A stretch of 64,000 bases of DNA from Corynebacterium endometrii (GTDB lineage: Bacteria > Actinomycetota > Actinomycetes > Mycobacteriales > Mycobacteriaceae), in contig NZ_CP039247.1 in the NCBI RefSeq assembly GCF_004795735.1, positions 1,860,001 through 1,924,000 on the forward strand, in the 5' to 3' direction. Shown in pieces: positions 25,883 to 34,464 of the stretch. The translations under genes were made by a program, and so were the position numbers. The notes beneath the pieces are model-generated. The model was not told the origin of the DNA. It saw nothing but the letters and a program-made list of their open reading frames with translations, and did not search any database. Position 1 is the stretch's first letter. Every line of letters starts with the position of its first letter.

Positions 25883-26821
25883 ATGAGTATTCCATTTCAT
25901 CGACTTGCCCGCACCACCCGCATCAACCCGGCGAAGCCGGCGCGCTGGTGGCATTCACTCGCCGAGGTCCTAGTTTTTATTCTGGCCGGCCTCGTGCTCG
26001 CGAACTTGTGGTATCGCGCCTCCCTTGCGCTTGCGGATTCCTTCGGGGTGCCGCGCGCCACGCTCAACTCGTCCGAGGCAACCCACCCCCTCGGCCTCGT
26101 CGATCTCACCATGTACATCATCATCATGATGCCGGCCGCTTTGATCGCCGCGCGCCTGGGCGGCAGGCGCATCGCGGGATTTACGTGGTCCGTGGCCGGC
26201 CGCATCCGGTGGTCCTGGCTGTGGCGCAGCGTGCCGCCGGTCCTGGCGGTCTACCTGGTCTACTGCGCCGTGGCCATCTTCACCGGGGACAACGGCGCTG
26301 TCCACATCGACCGGGGCGCGCTTGTGATGCTGGTCGTTATCTTTGCCCTGATTCCCCTGCAGGCCGCCGCGGAAGAGGTGGTGTTCCGGGGCTGGCTGCC
26401 CCAGCTGCTGGGCACATGGATCCGCAACCCGTTGGTCCCCTACCTAGTCAGCCTGCCGATCTTCATGGCGGGGCACGAGTACGGGTTCAAGGGGCAGATC
26501 GATATTGCAATCTTCGCCACCTGCGCCGCGGCATTGACGCACTACACCCGAGGCCTTGAGGCCGCCATTATCCTCCATACGGCGGGCAATCTCACCGCGT
26601 TTGGGCTGGAGACCATTGGAGTCTTTGAGTCCGCCACGTCCGACGCGGGCTTCGCGTGGTCTTCCGTGGTGGGCTCGGCCATCGCGACCGTAGCCGCGAC
26701 GCTGCTCCTGTTAAGGCTCTCTACTCTCCGGCTTGAGTCCCCGGGGACTGGGCCTCGCCCGGGTGCCGCGCAGCCTGGCGCGCCGCGCGAGTCTGAGGGG
26801 ACGGATGCTCTTGCTCGGTAG
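25883..26821 (+). CDS. CPBP-family intramembrane metalloprotease (Abi/CAAX protease-like)
   Basis: A 312-residue membrane protein with about eight hydrophobic segments. CPBP motifs are clear: EEVVFRGWLP (the catalytic EExxxR), the histidine in MAGHEYGF, and the final HTAGN. Family members cut within the membrane or serve in bacteriocin immunity; the substrate is not known. The hydrophilic C-terminal tail is Pro/Gly-rich and its coding sequence overlaps the 3' end of the convergent amidohydrolase gene by 101 bases. It is divergent from the two-component system and may be its target. GGGGAAGG precedes the ATG. Confidence 0.85.
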   Translation: MSIPFHRLARTTRINPAKPARWWHSLAEVLVFILAGLVLANLWYRASLALADSFGVPRATLNSSEATHPLGLVDLTMYIIIMMPAALIAARLGGRRIAGFTWSVAGRIRWSWLWRSVPPVLAVYLVYCAVAIFTGDNGAVHIDRGALVMLVVIFALIPLQAAAEEVVFRGWLPQLLGTWIRNPLVPYLVSLPIFMAGHEYGFKGQIDIAIFATCAAALTHYTRGLEAAIILHTAGNLTAFGLETIGVFESATSDAGFAWSSVVGSAIATVAATLLLLRLSTLRLESPGTGPRPGAAQPGAPRESEGTDALAR

Positions 26822-28196
26822 CCAGGCGCTCGAAGGCCACGGCCGCCAGCGCGGCGGCCTGGTCGCCCAGGATGCGGTCATCGAAGCGGGCCAGCGGCGA
26901 GTGGTTCCACTCGCGCTGGTTCTCCGGCGTATTAGGGTTGGCCGTGCCCAGCCACATGAAGGTGCCGGGCACCTGGGCCAGCACGTAGCCAAAGTCCTCC
27001 GAGGCCATCATCGGCGCCTCGAACGGCATCACGTTCTCCGCGCCGAACATGGCCGACCAGACGTTCGCCGCGAAGCGATTCTCCCGGTCATTGGTCTTGG
27101 TGGTGGGATACAGCATCTCGAAGTCCACCTGCGCGGAACAGCGATGCGCGGCGGCGATATTGGAGGAGACCTCCGTGATGACCTGGCGGACGTGGTCAAT
27201 CTGCTCATCGCGCAGCACGCGCACGGTAGCGCCCAGGGAGGCGCGGTCCGGGATGGCGTTAAACGCTCCGTCGCCGGCCCAAAGGTTAGTCACCGTGATC
27301 ACCACCGGGTCCAAAGCGTCGAAGCGGCGGGTCACGGCGGTTTGCAACGAAGTGACAATCTCGCACAACGCGGCTACCGGGTCCACGGCGTCATGCGGGC
27401 GGGAACCGTGACCGCCCTTGCCGAAGACCGAGATGGACAGGTTGGAGCTCGACGCCATCAGCGGGCCAGAGATGTAGTGGAACGTGCCGTAATCCTGCGG
27501 GCCCACGTGGATGCCGTAGGCCGCGACCGGCCGGCGACCGGCGGCGTCCAGCACGCCCTCCTCGATCATCGGCGCCGCGCCTCCCGGGCCCTCCTCGCCC
27601 GGCTGGAACATGAAAATCACGTCACCGGCTAGTTCCTCGCGGTACCGGCAGAGGATTTTCGCGGCCCCCACCAGTCCCGCGGTGTGCAGGTCGTGGCCGC
27701 AGGCGTGCATGTATTCGTTGACGGACGCAAACGGGTCACCGGTGCGCTCATGCACGGCCAGCGCGTCCATGTCCGCGCGCAGCAGCACGGACGCCGGGTG
27801 ATCCCCGCGTTGTCCTCCGCGCAGCACGGCCACCACGGAATCGAGGTCCTGGCCGGTGGTAATCTCCAGCGGCAGGCCGGCCAAGGCTTCGAGCACCTTA
27901 GCCTGCGTACGGGGCAGCTCCAGGCCGATCTCGGGATGCTGATGCAAATCCCTGCGCATCTCCTGCATTTCCGGCAGAAGTTCGGCGGCGGCCTCGCGGA
28001 ATACCTGCGCGGAGGAACCAGCCTCCAGTTTCACGGACGTCACCGGCAGCGGCGGCAGCGCCTGGCCCTGGCGATTTTTGGGGGCGGGCCGCTGACCTAC
28101 TCTGGCAGTCTGGTGGATCCGGCCGGGCCCTGCCGACCTGCGGCCGGCGACCGGCACGGGCGGGGTGGTTGACTCTGGATACTGCGGGGTGGTCAT
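26721..28196 (-). CDS. M20D-family metallo-amidohydrolase (aminoacylase / N-acyl amino acid hydrolase type)
   Basis: A 491-residue enzyme with M20D features: MRRDLHQHPEIGLELPRTQ, RADMDALAV, HACGHDLHTA, FQPGEEGPGGA, and the dimerisation-domain GKGGHGSRPHDAVDP. It should hydrolyse an amide bond in N-acyl amino acids or related compounds using two metal ions. The family includes the Corynebacterium aminoacylase AgaA, but substrate cannot be assigned from sequence alone. An N-terminal extension of about 55 Pro/Arg-rich residues and a C-terminal tail of about 30 disordered residues flank the enzyme. The tail-coding part overlaps the CPBP gene. The start has only a weak AGGA upstream. Confidence 0.88.
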   Translation of the reverse strand: MTTPQYPESTTPPVPVAGRRSAGPGRIHQTARVGQRPAPKNRQGQALPPLPVTSVKLEAGSSAQVFREAAAELLPEMQEMRRDLHQHPEIGLELPRTQAKVLEALAGLPLEITTGQDLDSVVAVLRGGQRGDHPASVLLRADMDALAVHERTGDPFASVNEYMHACGHDLHTAGLVGAAKILCRYREELAGDVIFMFQPGEEGPGGAAPMIEEGVLDAAGRRPVAAYGIHVGPQDYGTFHYISGPLMASSSNLSISVFGKGGHGSRPHDAVDPVAALCEIVTSLQTAVTRRFDALDPVVITVTNLWAGDGAFNAIPDRASLGATVRVLRDEQIDHVRQVITEVSSNIAAAHRCSAQVDFEMLYPTTKTNDRENRFAANVWSAMFGAENVMPFEAPMMASEDFGYVLAQVPGTFMWLGTANPNTPENQREWNHSPLARFDDRILGDQAAALAAVAFERLATEQEHPSPQTRAARQAARHPGEAQSPGTQAGE

Positions 28197-28344
28197 AGAA
28201 GAATCAGTCCTGAATTAAGGTCTAGGGAGTCTCAACGCGTTTTGCCCATTTTAATGGAAACGCCCGGGACGTTTATTCAAAGCCGTGGATTATTTGAAGT
28301 ACCCTGTCCCAGTTACCCCGGTACCCCGCGTCGAAGGAGCATCA

Positions 28345-29055
28345 ATGGCAGTGGGACATTCTCGCCGCGAAAAGGCCTTAGCGGTGGGGTTTGCCTTTGT
28401 GGCCGGTTTCGCCGACTCCCTAGGCTTTATGTTCCTAGGCGGGATGTTTTTGTCCTTCATGTCAGGCAACGTCACCCGCATGGCCGTGTCCTCCATCGAG
28501 GGCCACCCAGAGCTTGCGGTACTGGCCGCCTCGTGCGTGGGCGCCTTCCTCTTCGGCGTGATCGAGGGGGCCTTTGTCCGCCGCTGGGCGCTGCGCACCG
28601 CCCGCAGGGACTGGGTCCGCGAGATAGTCATGGCAAACATGTGCGTGCTCTTTGTCATCTCCTGCCTCCTGCTGGCCATCGGCCTGCCGAGGATCGCCAT
28701 GGTCACCCTCGGCGCCGGCATTGGCTCCATGAACTCCATCTTCGAGCGCGGCGGCGAGGTCTCCATCCCCCTGACGTATATGACCGGCACACTGGTAAAG
28801 ATGGGCCAGCACGTCGCGGACCTGTTCTTCGGCGGCACCCACGCGGCGTGGCTGCAGCACTTTGTCATGGTGGTGGGGCTGACAGCCGGCGCCTTCCTGG
28901 GCGGTTTTAGCTACCTGCGATTTGGGCTGGATTCCCTCTACATCGCCACGGCACTGGTCATAGCCTTGACCGTTTTTACCTTCATCTGGCGGGCCCGGGC
29001 CCGCCACGGCAGCCGCGGGCCCACCATCCGCCGGGTGCACACGGAACCGGCCTAA
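28345..29055 (+). CDS. DUF1275 (YoaK-like) membrane protein
   Basis: A 236-residue membrane protein with about six hydrophobic segments. It has the DUF1275 pattern of a GFADSLGFM motif in the first helix, FLSFMSGNVTRMA in the second and TYMTGTLVKMGQHVAD in the middle. Its role is unknown in all bacteria I know of. ATG at 28345 with GAAGGAG five bases upstream; a longer frame from 28285 lacks a ribosome binding site. Convergent with lepA. Confidence 0.85.
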   Translation: MAVGHSRREKALAVGFAFVAGFADSLGFMFLGGMFLSFMSGNVTRMAVSSIEGHPELAVLAASCVGAFLFGVIEGAFVRRWALRTARRDWVREIVMANMCVLFVISCLLLAIGLPRIAMVTLGAGIGSMNSIFERGGEVSIPLTYMTGTLVKMGQHVADLFFGGTHAAWLQHFVMVVGLTAGAFLGGFSYLRFGLDSLYIATALVIALTVFTFIWRARARHGSRGPTIRRVHTEPA

Positions 29056-29082
29056 AGATTCGGCCGGGCGGGGTTGGCGGCC

Positions 29083-30933
29083 CTAATCGTCGCCGTCGGT
29101 GGACAGCGCGGCCACGAAGGCTTCCTGCGGCACGTTCACGGAGCCGATTGCCTTCATGCGCTTTTTGCCTTCCTTCTGCTTCTCGAGCAGCTTGCGCTTA
29201 CGGGAAATATCGCCGCCGTAGCACTTGGCAAGCACGTCCTTGCGCATGGCGCGGATGTTCTCGCGGGAGATGACCTTGGAGCCAATCGCCGCCTGGACCG
29301 GCACCTCAAACTGCTGGCGCGGGATGAGCTCCTTGAGCTTCTTGGTCATCTTGTTGCCGTACCAATTGGCGTTGTCGCGGTGGACAATCGCTGAGAATGC
29401 GTCCACCGGCTCGCCCTGGAGCAGGATGTCCACCTTCACCAGGTCGGAAACCTGCTCGCCGGCCTCCTCGTAGTTAAGCGAGGCATAGCCCTTGGTGCGG
29501 GATTTGAGCATGTCGAAGAAGTCGAAGATGATCTCGCCAAGCGGCATGGTGTAGCGCAGCTCCACGCGATCCTCGGACAGGTAGTCCATGCCGCCCATCT
29601 GGCCGCGCTTTTGCTGGCACAGTTCCATCGTTGGGCCTACGAACTCCGAAGGCACAATGATGGTCATCTTGACGATCGGCTCGTAGACCTCATTGATCTT
29701 GCCGCCCGGCCAGTCCGAGGGATTGTGCACCACCTGCTCAGAACCATCCTCCTTAACCACGCGGTACGTCACGGATGGGGCGGTGGAGATCAGGTCCAGG
29801 TCGAACTCGCGCTGCAGGCGGTCGCGGGTGATTTCCATGTGCAGCAGGCCCAAAAAGCCGCAGCGGAAACCAAACCCGAGGGCCACCGAGGTCTCCGGCT
29901 CCCAGGTCAGGGAGGCGTCATTAAGCTGGAGTTTTTCCAGCGCGTCGCGCAGGTCGGGGAAATCCGCCTGGGAGATGGGAAACAGCCCGGAGTACACCAT
30001 GGGCTTAGGGTCGGCGTAGCCCTTCAAGGGCTGCTCGGCTCCGTTGGACGCCCAGGTAACCGTGTCGCCCACCTTGGTCTCACGGACGTCCTTCACGCCG
30101 GTAATCAGGTAGCCAACCTCGCCCGGGCCGAGGCCCTTGCAGGGGGTGGGGGTTGGGGATACCACGCCAATCTCGAGGATTTCGTGGTTGACGCCCGTGT
30201 TCATCATCTTGATCTTCTGGCGCGGGGTGAGTTTTCCGTCCATCATGCGGATGTAGGTAACCACGCCGCGGTAGGTGTCATACACCGAGTCGAAGATCAT
30301 GGCGCGCGCGGGCGCATCCACGCCGGCCTCATCGGCGGGCGCCGGGATGAGCTCCACGACCTTATCCAGCAGTTCTTCCACGCCCTCACCGGTCTTGCCG
30401 GAGACGCGCAGCACGTCTTCTGGCTCGCAGCCAATGATGTGGGCAACCTCGAGGGCGTACTTCTCCGGGTCCGCGGCGGGCAGGTCAATCTTGTTGAGGA
30501 CCGGGATGATCTCCAGGTCGTTTTCCATGGCCATGTACAGGTTGGCCAGGGTTTGGGCCTCGATGCCCTGGGCGGCGTCGACCAGCAAAATTGCGCCCTC
30601 ACACGCCTCCAGCGCGCGGGAGACCTCATAGGTAAAGTCCACGTGCCCTGGGGTGTCAATCATCTGCAGGACCATCTGCTCACCGGCGTGGGTGCCGGTA
30701 CGTGGGACCCACGGCAGGCGCACGTTCTGCGCCTTGATGGTGATGCCGCGCTCGCGCTCGATGTCCATGTTGTCCAGGTACTGATCGCGCATATCGCGGG
30801 CGTCAACAACCTGGCTCAGCTGGAGGATACGGTCCGCCAGGGTGGACTTGCCGTGGTCGATGTGGGCGATAATGCAGAAGTTACGGATGCGGGAAGGCTC
30901 CGTGAACGTCTCGATCGCGTAATTCTTGGCCAT
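29083..30933 (-). CDS. lepA: Elongation factor 4 (back-translocating GTPase)
   Basis: A 616-residue translational GTPase of full normal length. G1 motif AHIDHGKST at residues 23-31, G2/G3 region with ERGITIKAQ and DTPGHVDF, G4 NKIDLP, and the LepA-specific C-terminal domain ending in the basic [19 protein letters not shown]4 acts on stalled or mispositioned ribosomes. The ATG at 30933 begins [14 protein letters not shown]. Divergent from the PemK-like gene across a 100-bp spacer with inverted repeats. Confidence 0.97.
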   Translation of the reverse strand: MAKNYAIETFTEPSRIRNFCIIAHIDHGKSTLADRILQLSQVVDARDMRDQYLDNMDIERERGITIKAQNVRLPWVPRTGTHAGEQMVLQMIDTPGHVDFTYEVSRALEACEGAILLVDAAQGIEAQTLANLYMAMENDLEIIPVLNKIDLPAADPEKYALEVAHIIGCEPEDVLRVSGKTGEGVEELLDKVVELIPAPADEAGVDAPARAMIFDSVYDTYRGVVTYIRMMDGKLTPRQKIKMMNTGVNHEILEIGVVSPTPTPCKGLGPGEVGYLITGVKDVRETKVGDTVTWASNGAEQPLKGYADPKPMVYSGLFPISQADFPDLRDALEKLQLNDASLTWEPETSVALGFGFRCGFLGLLHMEITRDRLQREFDLDLISTAPSVTYRVVKEDGSEQVVHNPSDWPGGKINEVYEPIVKMTIIVPSEFVGPTMELCQQKRGQMGGMDYLSEDRVELRYTMPLGEIIFDFFDMLKSRTKGYASLNYEEAGEQVSDLVKVDILLQGEPVDAFSAIVHRDNANWYGNKMTKKLKELIPRQQFEVPVQAAIGSKVISRENIRAMRKDVLAKCYGGDISRKRKLLEKQKEGKKRMKAIGSVNVPQEAFVAALSTDGDD

Positions 30934-30975
30934 ACGGGTTGGACCACACCTTTCTAGATATTGCTCGCCCTGACT

Positions 30976-31011
30976 TTACCGCATGAACACCGTATGACCA
31001 CCATGCGGTAA
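30976..31011. repeat. Inverted repeat with an inner direct repeat in the lepA / PemK-like spacer
   Basis: TTACCGCATG (30976-30985) and CATGCGGTAA (31002-31011) are exact inverted copies 16 bases apart. The spacer holds ACCGTATGACC, a near direct copy of ACCGCATGAAC. It lies between two divergent starts and just upstream of the -10 of the PemK-like gene, a typical operator position. Confidence 0.6.
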
Positions 31012-31021
31012 GCAGGGGCGT

Positions 31022-31027
31022 TAGTAT
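31022..31027 (+). promoter_or_regulatory. -10 element of a probably leaderless transcript (PemK-like gene)
   Basis: TAGTAT, seven bases before the ATG at 31035. Confidence 0.45.
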
Positions 31028-31034
31028 GGTGTGC

Positions 31035-31598
31035 ATGACCAACGCAGGCAACACCGGCCGGGGCTCGAACGGGCCTTTAGCGACGCTGCTGCGCGCGTTT
31101 GGAATCGAGCATAAACAGCCGCTTGAGCTGGGCCTAACCCGAATCAACGAGCGCTTGGGGCTCAGCGGGCCCAAAACCACTATCGAGCGCCGCAAGGCCG
31201 CGCCCATCCGGGTGGAACGCACCGAGGATCATCCCCGCTCCATCCTGTTCTCGCCGGACATCGACGGCCAGGCGGACTCCGGTGAGGTGGTCTGGGTCTG
31301 GGCCCCCACCGATGGCCCCGACTCACTCCCCCACGAACGCGCCGTGCTAGTCATTGCGCGCAACCGTTCCAACGTTTTGGGCCTGCTCATCTCACCCAAT
31401 CCAACGCACGAGGAGGAAGACTGGTGGCTGGAGATTGGATCCGGCGAGTGGGATGAGACCGGCCGCCAGTGCTGGGTCCGCCTGGACCGGGTGCTCGAGA
31501 TTTCCGAGGAAGACGTGCGCCGCCGCGGAATCCTCTTTCCGCAGCGCCGCTTCGAGCGCATCGCCAACCGCCTGCGCATGGTCTACCACTGGGCGTAG
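31035..31598 (+). CDS. PemK/MazF-like protein
   Basis: A 187-residue protein. After about 70 N-terminal residues comes a domain with the PemK/MazF layout: SGEVVWVWAPTD, RAVLVIARNRSNVLGLLISPNPTH and WVRLDRVLEISEEDV. MazF proteins cut RNA, but long actinobacterial single-gene members like this one have no antitoxin next to them and may not be toxins. No antitoxin gene lies nearby. Start taken at 31035 from the -10 spacing; an in-frame ATG at 31026 overlaps the -10. The next gene is rpsT in the same direction, with its own promoter. Confidence 0.7.
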   Translation: MTNAGNTGRGSNGPLATLLRAFGIEHKQPLELGLTRINERLGLSGPKTTIERRKAAPIRVERTEDHPRSILFSPDIDGQADSGEVVWVWAPTDGPDSLPHERAVLVIARNRSNVLGLLISPNPTHEEEDWWLEIGSGEWDETGRQCWVRLDRVLEISEEDVRRRGILFPQRRFERIANRLRMVYHWA

Positions 31599-31616
31599 AA
31601 CCGCGGGCCGCCATTG

Positions 31617-31646
31617 TTGCTATTTGCCCAGCGCATTTGGTAGTCT
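31617..31646 (+). promoter_or_regulatory. Promoter of rpsT
   Basis: TTGCTA (31617-31622), 18-base spacer, TAGTCT (31641-31646). Same layout and same -10 hexamer as the rplU promoter. It predicts a leader of about 150 bases with a GGACGG/CCGTCC stem near 31679-31705. Confidence 0.6.
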
Positions 31647-31802
31647 TTGCGGGTTGCAAATTCTCCGGGCGCGGTAGCCGGGACGGTCAGGACCTTGGGT
31701 CCGTCCTTAGAACGTTACCGCCGCGGCTGGCACGACCGGCCAGGACATGTCCTGGGGGATTTCAGCTCAATCATTTCTTCGATTACTAAGAGGTAAATTT
31801 CG

Positions 31803-32066
31803 ATGGCAAACATCAAGTCCAAGCAGAAGCGCATCATCACCAACGAGAAGGCACGCCAGCGCAACAAGGCTGTTCGTTCCGCCGTTCGCACCGAGATACG
31901 CAAGTTCCGCGCCGCTGTAGAGGCTGGCGACAAGGCTGCTGCTGAGGCTCAGCTCCGCGTTGCTTCCCGCGCACTGGACAAGTCCGTTTCCAAGGGCGTG
32001 TTCCACCGCAACAACGCAGCTAACAAGAAGTCCGGTATGGCTTCCGCTCTGAACAAGATGGACTAA
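31803..32066 (+). CDS. rpsT: 30S ribosomal protein S20
   Basis: An 87-residue basic protein starting [11 protein letters not shown], with the family segments [17 protein letters not shown] and [20 protein letters not shown]20 binds 16S rRNA early in small-subunit assembly. AGAGGT lies before the ATG. The long leader could allow feedback control as known for S20 in E. coli, though no matching structure can be claimed. A terminator follows. Confidence 0.98.
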   Translation: MANIKSKQKRIITNEKARQRNKAVRSAVRTEIRKFRAAVEAGDKAAAEAQLRVASRALDKSVSKGVFHRNNAANKKSGMASALNKMD

Positions 32067-32090
32067 TCCCCGCCTTGTCTTGGCGCGATG

Positions 32091-32124
32091 GGCTCCTCCC
32101 CTCCCCGGGGCGGGGCCTATTTTT
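32091..32124 (+). terminator. Terminator of rpsT
   Basis: GGCTCCTCCCC (32091-32101) pairs with GGGGCGGGGCC (32107-32117) with one mismatch and one wobble, followed by TATTTTTA. Confidence 0.8.
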
Positions 32125-32208
32125 ATGCCCTGGCCCATCCGCCCCAATCGAACGGACGTGCGGGGCAATACCGGGGCCGGTCCGGCCGCCCGCTAAGATG
32201 GTGAGGCG

Positions 32209-33039
32209 ATGAATAACGTTAAGCCACTGGTGAAATGGGCGGGCGGAAAGCGCCAGCTCTTACCGCAGATCCACGCCGCCCTCCCGCCGGAAGGCTACGG
32301 GCGGTTCTTCGAACCATTCCTGGGCGGCGGCGCCGTGCTATTTTCACTGCAGCCGGGGCGCGCCGCGGTCAATGATCTCAATAGTGAGCTGATAAACCTC
32401 TATGAGGTGGTCCGGTCCGATGTTGACGGGCTCATCGAGCTGCTCCAGTCTTACCCGTTCGATGAGGATTTCTTCTACGAGCTACGCGCGCTGGATCGCA
32501 GCGAGGATTACGCGAAGCTGACCGCGGTGCAGCGCGCCGCGCGCATGCTGTATCTCAACCGGACCTGTTATAACGGCCTCTACCGCGTCAATGCGGCCGG
32601 CCAGCTCAACGCGCCGTGGGGCCGCTACAAAAACCCCACCATCTGCGACGTTCCCACGCTGCGCGGGGTCAGCGAGTACCTCAACGGCAATGAGGTCTTT
32701 TTCCTCAACGGGGATTACGCCGCCGCCGTTGCCGACGCCGCCTCCGGCGATTTTGTCTACTTCGACCCGCCCTACGATCCCGTAAACGAAACGTCCAATT
32801 TCACCGGTTATGCGGCCGGCGGCTTCAACCGCTCGGAGCAGGAGCGGCTCAAGCGAGTCTGTGATCTACTTGATGCCCGCGGAGTCAAGTTCATGCTTTC
32901 TAACTCTGCGACGGATTTCATCCGTGACCTGTACTCGGACTACACCGTGGAGATAGTCGGCGCCACGCGAGCCATCAATTCGAAGGCCTCGAGGCGCGGC
33001 AAAGTGGATGAGGTCTTGGTGCGTAATTATGAGCTTTAA
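32209..33039 (+). CDS. DNA adenine methyltransferase, D12 class (Dam/DpnII-like)
   Basis: A 276-residue N6-adenine methyltransferase. The SAM-binding motif KWAGGKRQLLP (residues 9-19), FFEPFLGGGAVLF, and the catalytic DPPY at residues 186-189 are all intact. LYLNRTCYNGLYRVN is shared with DpnII/MboI/EcoRV-type enzymes, which methylate adenine in GATC or GATATC-like sites; the actual site cannot be read. TAAGAT nine bases before the ATG may be the -10, giving a nearly leaderless message. Its stop overlaps the start of the next gene by 11 bases, forming a probable restriction-modification pair. Confidence 0.92.
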   Translation: MNNVKPLVKWAGGKRQLLPQIHAALPPEGYGRFFEPFLGGGAVLFSLQPGRAAVNDLNSELINLYEVVRSDVDGLIELLQSYPFDEDFFYELRALDRSEDYAKLTAVQRAARMLYLNRTCYNGLYRVNAAGQLNAPWGRYKNPTICDVPTLRGVSEYLNGNEVFFLNGDYAAAVADAASGDFVYFDPPYDPVNETSNFTGYAAGGFNRSEQERLKRVCDLLDARGVKFMLSNSATDFIRDLYSDYTVEIVGATRAINSKASRRGKVDEVLVRNYEL

Positions 33040-34387
33040 CCCCGACTCGGACGAAGCGGCGAAACTGCGCGCCGCCTTTGGTGCCCCGGCAGAACTCGGC
33101 GTCAATGATTACGGTTGGCTGAGGGTTTTCGCGCGCCAGGAATACTCGGACGCGTTGAAGCGGGATGGCCATTTTGTGATCACGGCCAAGGAATTAAAGC
33201 GACTCTCCGGCCGCGAGCCGCGACTGATGGCAAAGCACGATTGGTCCGAGGCGCGCCCCTGGATCTTCAAAAAGCTCGGCCTTTCCATGCTCGCGGTGCG
33301 CCGCGATACCTACCTCGTGGGCCGGTTTAATCTCTACGCCGGATTCCCAGACCTGACCGGCCCGGTGCGGGAAAGGTCCACCCCGGAGGGCATCGAGTCC
33401 CTGGACTTTGGGGCGATTACCTCGGAGGCCACGGCGCTCAACGCCGCCGGAATCGCGGGAATCTTTGAGGACTTCTTAGGCTGCGGGCGGCTTCAGGCCA
33501 CGGTGTCGGGGCGCATGTCCTCGGGGACAATCCCGCTGAAGATGGGCACCTTGGACGTAAACGTAGAGCGCGCGCAGATGGAAATCGACGCCGGCCTGGA
33601 ATCCCCCGAGCTGCTGTGCCTGGTCGAGGCCAAAAATTCCATCAATGATGACTTCAACATCCGCCAGCTCTACTACCCGTGGGCCCGCTTCCAGGCGCAG
33701 ATGTCCAAGCCCGTGGTGCCGGTGTACCTGGTCTATTCCAACGGCGTCTTCCACCTCTACAGGTTCGAGTTCCGGGACGCAGCCGATCCGCGCAGCATCC
33801 ACTTCGTGGACGGCGCGCGCTACGCACTTACGCCCAATTTGTTGGACGAGGCCGCGCTGCGCGAGATTCTAGAGACCACCGCGCCCGGCCCAGAACCGGA
33901 AGGCGTACCGTTCCCGCAGGCAGATTCCTTCGAACGCGTGATCAACCTCTGCGAGCTCGCCGCCGAGGCCCCGTTGACCATGGATGACATCTGGAGCCAC
34001 TACGGCTTTGTGGAGCGCCAGGCGCGCTACTACTCGGACGCGGCGAAGTACCTGGGCTTCATGGCCCGCACCGAGGACGGCGCGTTCACCCTCACCGACG
34101 CCGGCCGCGCCGTCTTCGAGCGACCAGACCGCAACGCCCGCAACCGCGGCATCATCACCGCTCTCGCCAGCCGCGCCACGTTCCACACTGTCCTGCGCGA
34201 GAGCCTCGCGGCCGGAACCCTGGCGGGCAAGGACGCGGTATTCGCTGCGATGACCGCGGCGCAGGTTCGAGGATCGCGCGGTAAGGCCGTGGGTGATTCC
34301 ACCCGCTTGCGTCGGGCCGGAACCGCCAGGGCTTGGGCGGAATGGGCCTGGCGCACCGTGCACGAACAGCAGCTGGACATGCCGTAG
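33029..34387 (+). CDS. Putative type II restriction endonuclease (PD-(D/E)xK)
   Basis: A 452-residue protein I assign mainly from context and motif. A candidate nuclease core is IDAG (Asp187) followed by LLCLVEAKN (Glu200, Lys202), the spacing expected for PD-(D/E)xK enzymes. After about residue 290 comes a region that looks like winged-helix domains (DDIWSHYGFVERQARYYSDAAKYLGF, LTDAGRAVFERPDR), suggesting a separate DNA-recognition or cleavage-control part. The ATG at 33029 lies inside the methyltransferase gene, 11 bases of overlap, which couples translation. The recognition site should equal that of the methyltransferase. Confidence 0.72.
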   Translation: MSFNPDSDEAAKLRAAFGAPAELGVNDYGWLRVFARQEYSDALKRDGHFVITAKELKRLSGREPRLMAKHDWSEARPWIFKKLGLSMLAVRRDTYLVGRFNLYAGFPDLTGPVRERSTPEGIESLDFGAITSEATALNAAGIAGIFEDFLGCGRLQATVSGRMSSGTIPLKMGTLDVNVERAQMEIDAGLESPELLCLVEAKNSINDDFNIRQLYYPWARFQAQMSKPVVPVYLVYSNGVFHLYRFEFRDAADPRSIHFVDGARYALTPNLLDEAALREILETTAPGPEPEGVPFPQADSFERVINLCELAAEAPLTMDDIWSHYGFVERQARYYSDAAKYLGFMARTEDGAFTLTDAGRAVFERPDRNARNRGIITALASRATFHTVLRESLAAGTLAGKDAVFAAMTAAQVRGSRGKAVGDSTRLRRAGTARAWAEWAWRTVHEQQLDMP

Positions 34388-34393
34388 GGGAGG

Positions 34394-34402
34394 TTATCCA
34401 CA
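34394..34402 (+). promoter_or_regulatory. Perfect DnaA box
   Basis: TTATCCACA, between the restriction gene and the HNH gene. The following five bases (GATTT) are shared with the box at 40113. Confidence 0.5.
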
Positions 34403-34438
34403 GATTTGCCGCCCGGGCCCGGTAACGCTTGCCACGGT

Positions 34439-34457
34439 CGCTAAAGCGCGTTTAGCG
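34439..34457. promoter_or_regulatory. Inverted repeat overlapping the HNH gene promoter
   Basis: CGCTAAA-GCGCG-TTTAGCG, a perfect 7-5-7 palindrome that overlaps the -10 (TAGCGT, 34453-34458) and ends seven bases before the ATG at 34465. Confidence 0.5.
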
Positions 34458-34458
34458 T
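34453..34458 (+). promoter_or_regulatory. -10 element of a probably leaderless transcript (HNH gene)
   Basis: TAGCGT, six bases before the ATG at 34465; lies inside the inverted repeat above. Confidence 0.4.
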
Positions 34459-34464
34459 GAGGGT

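Noticed and set aside
29611-30957. A 448-codon plus-strand frame opposite lepA
   Set aside because: lepA is intact on the other strand; the mirror frame arises from GC-rich third positions.
31035-31598. A toxin-antitoxin pair
   Set aside because: Only the MazF-like protein is present; no small antitoxin frame lies directly up- or downstream.
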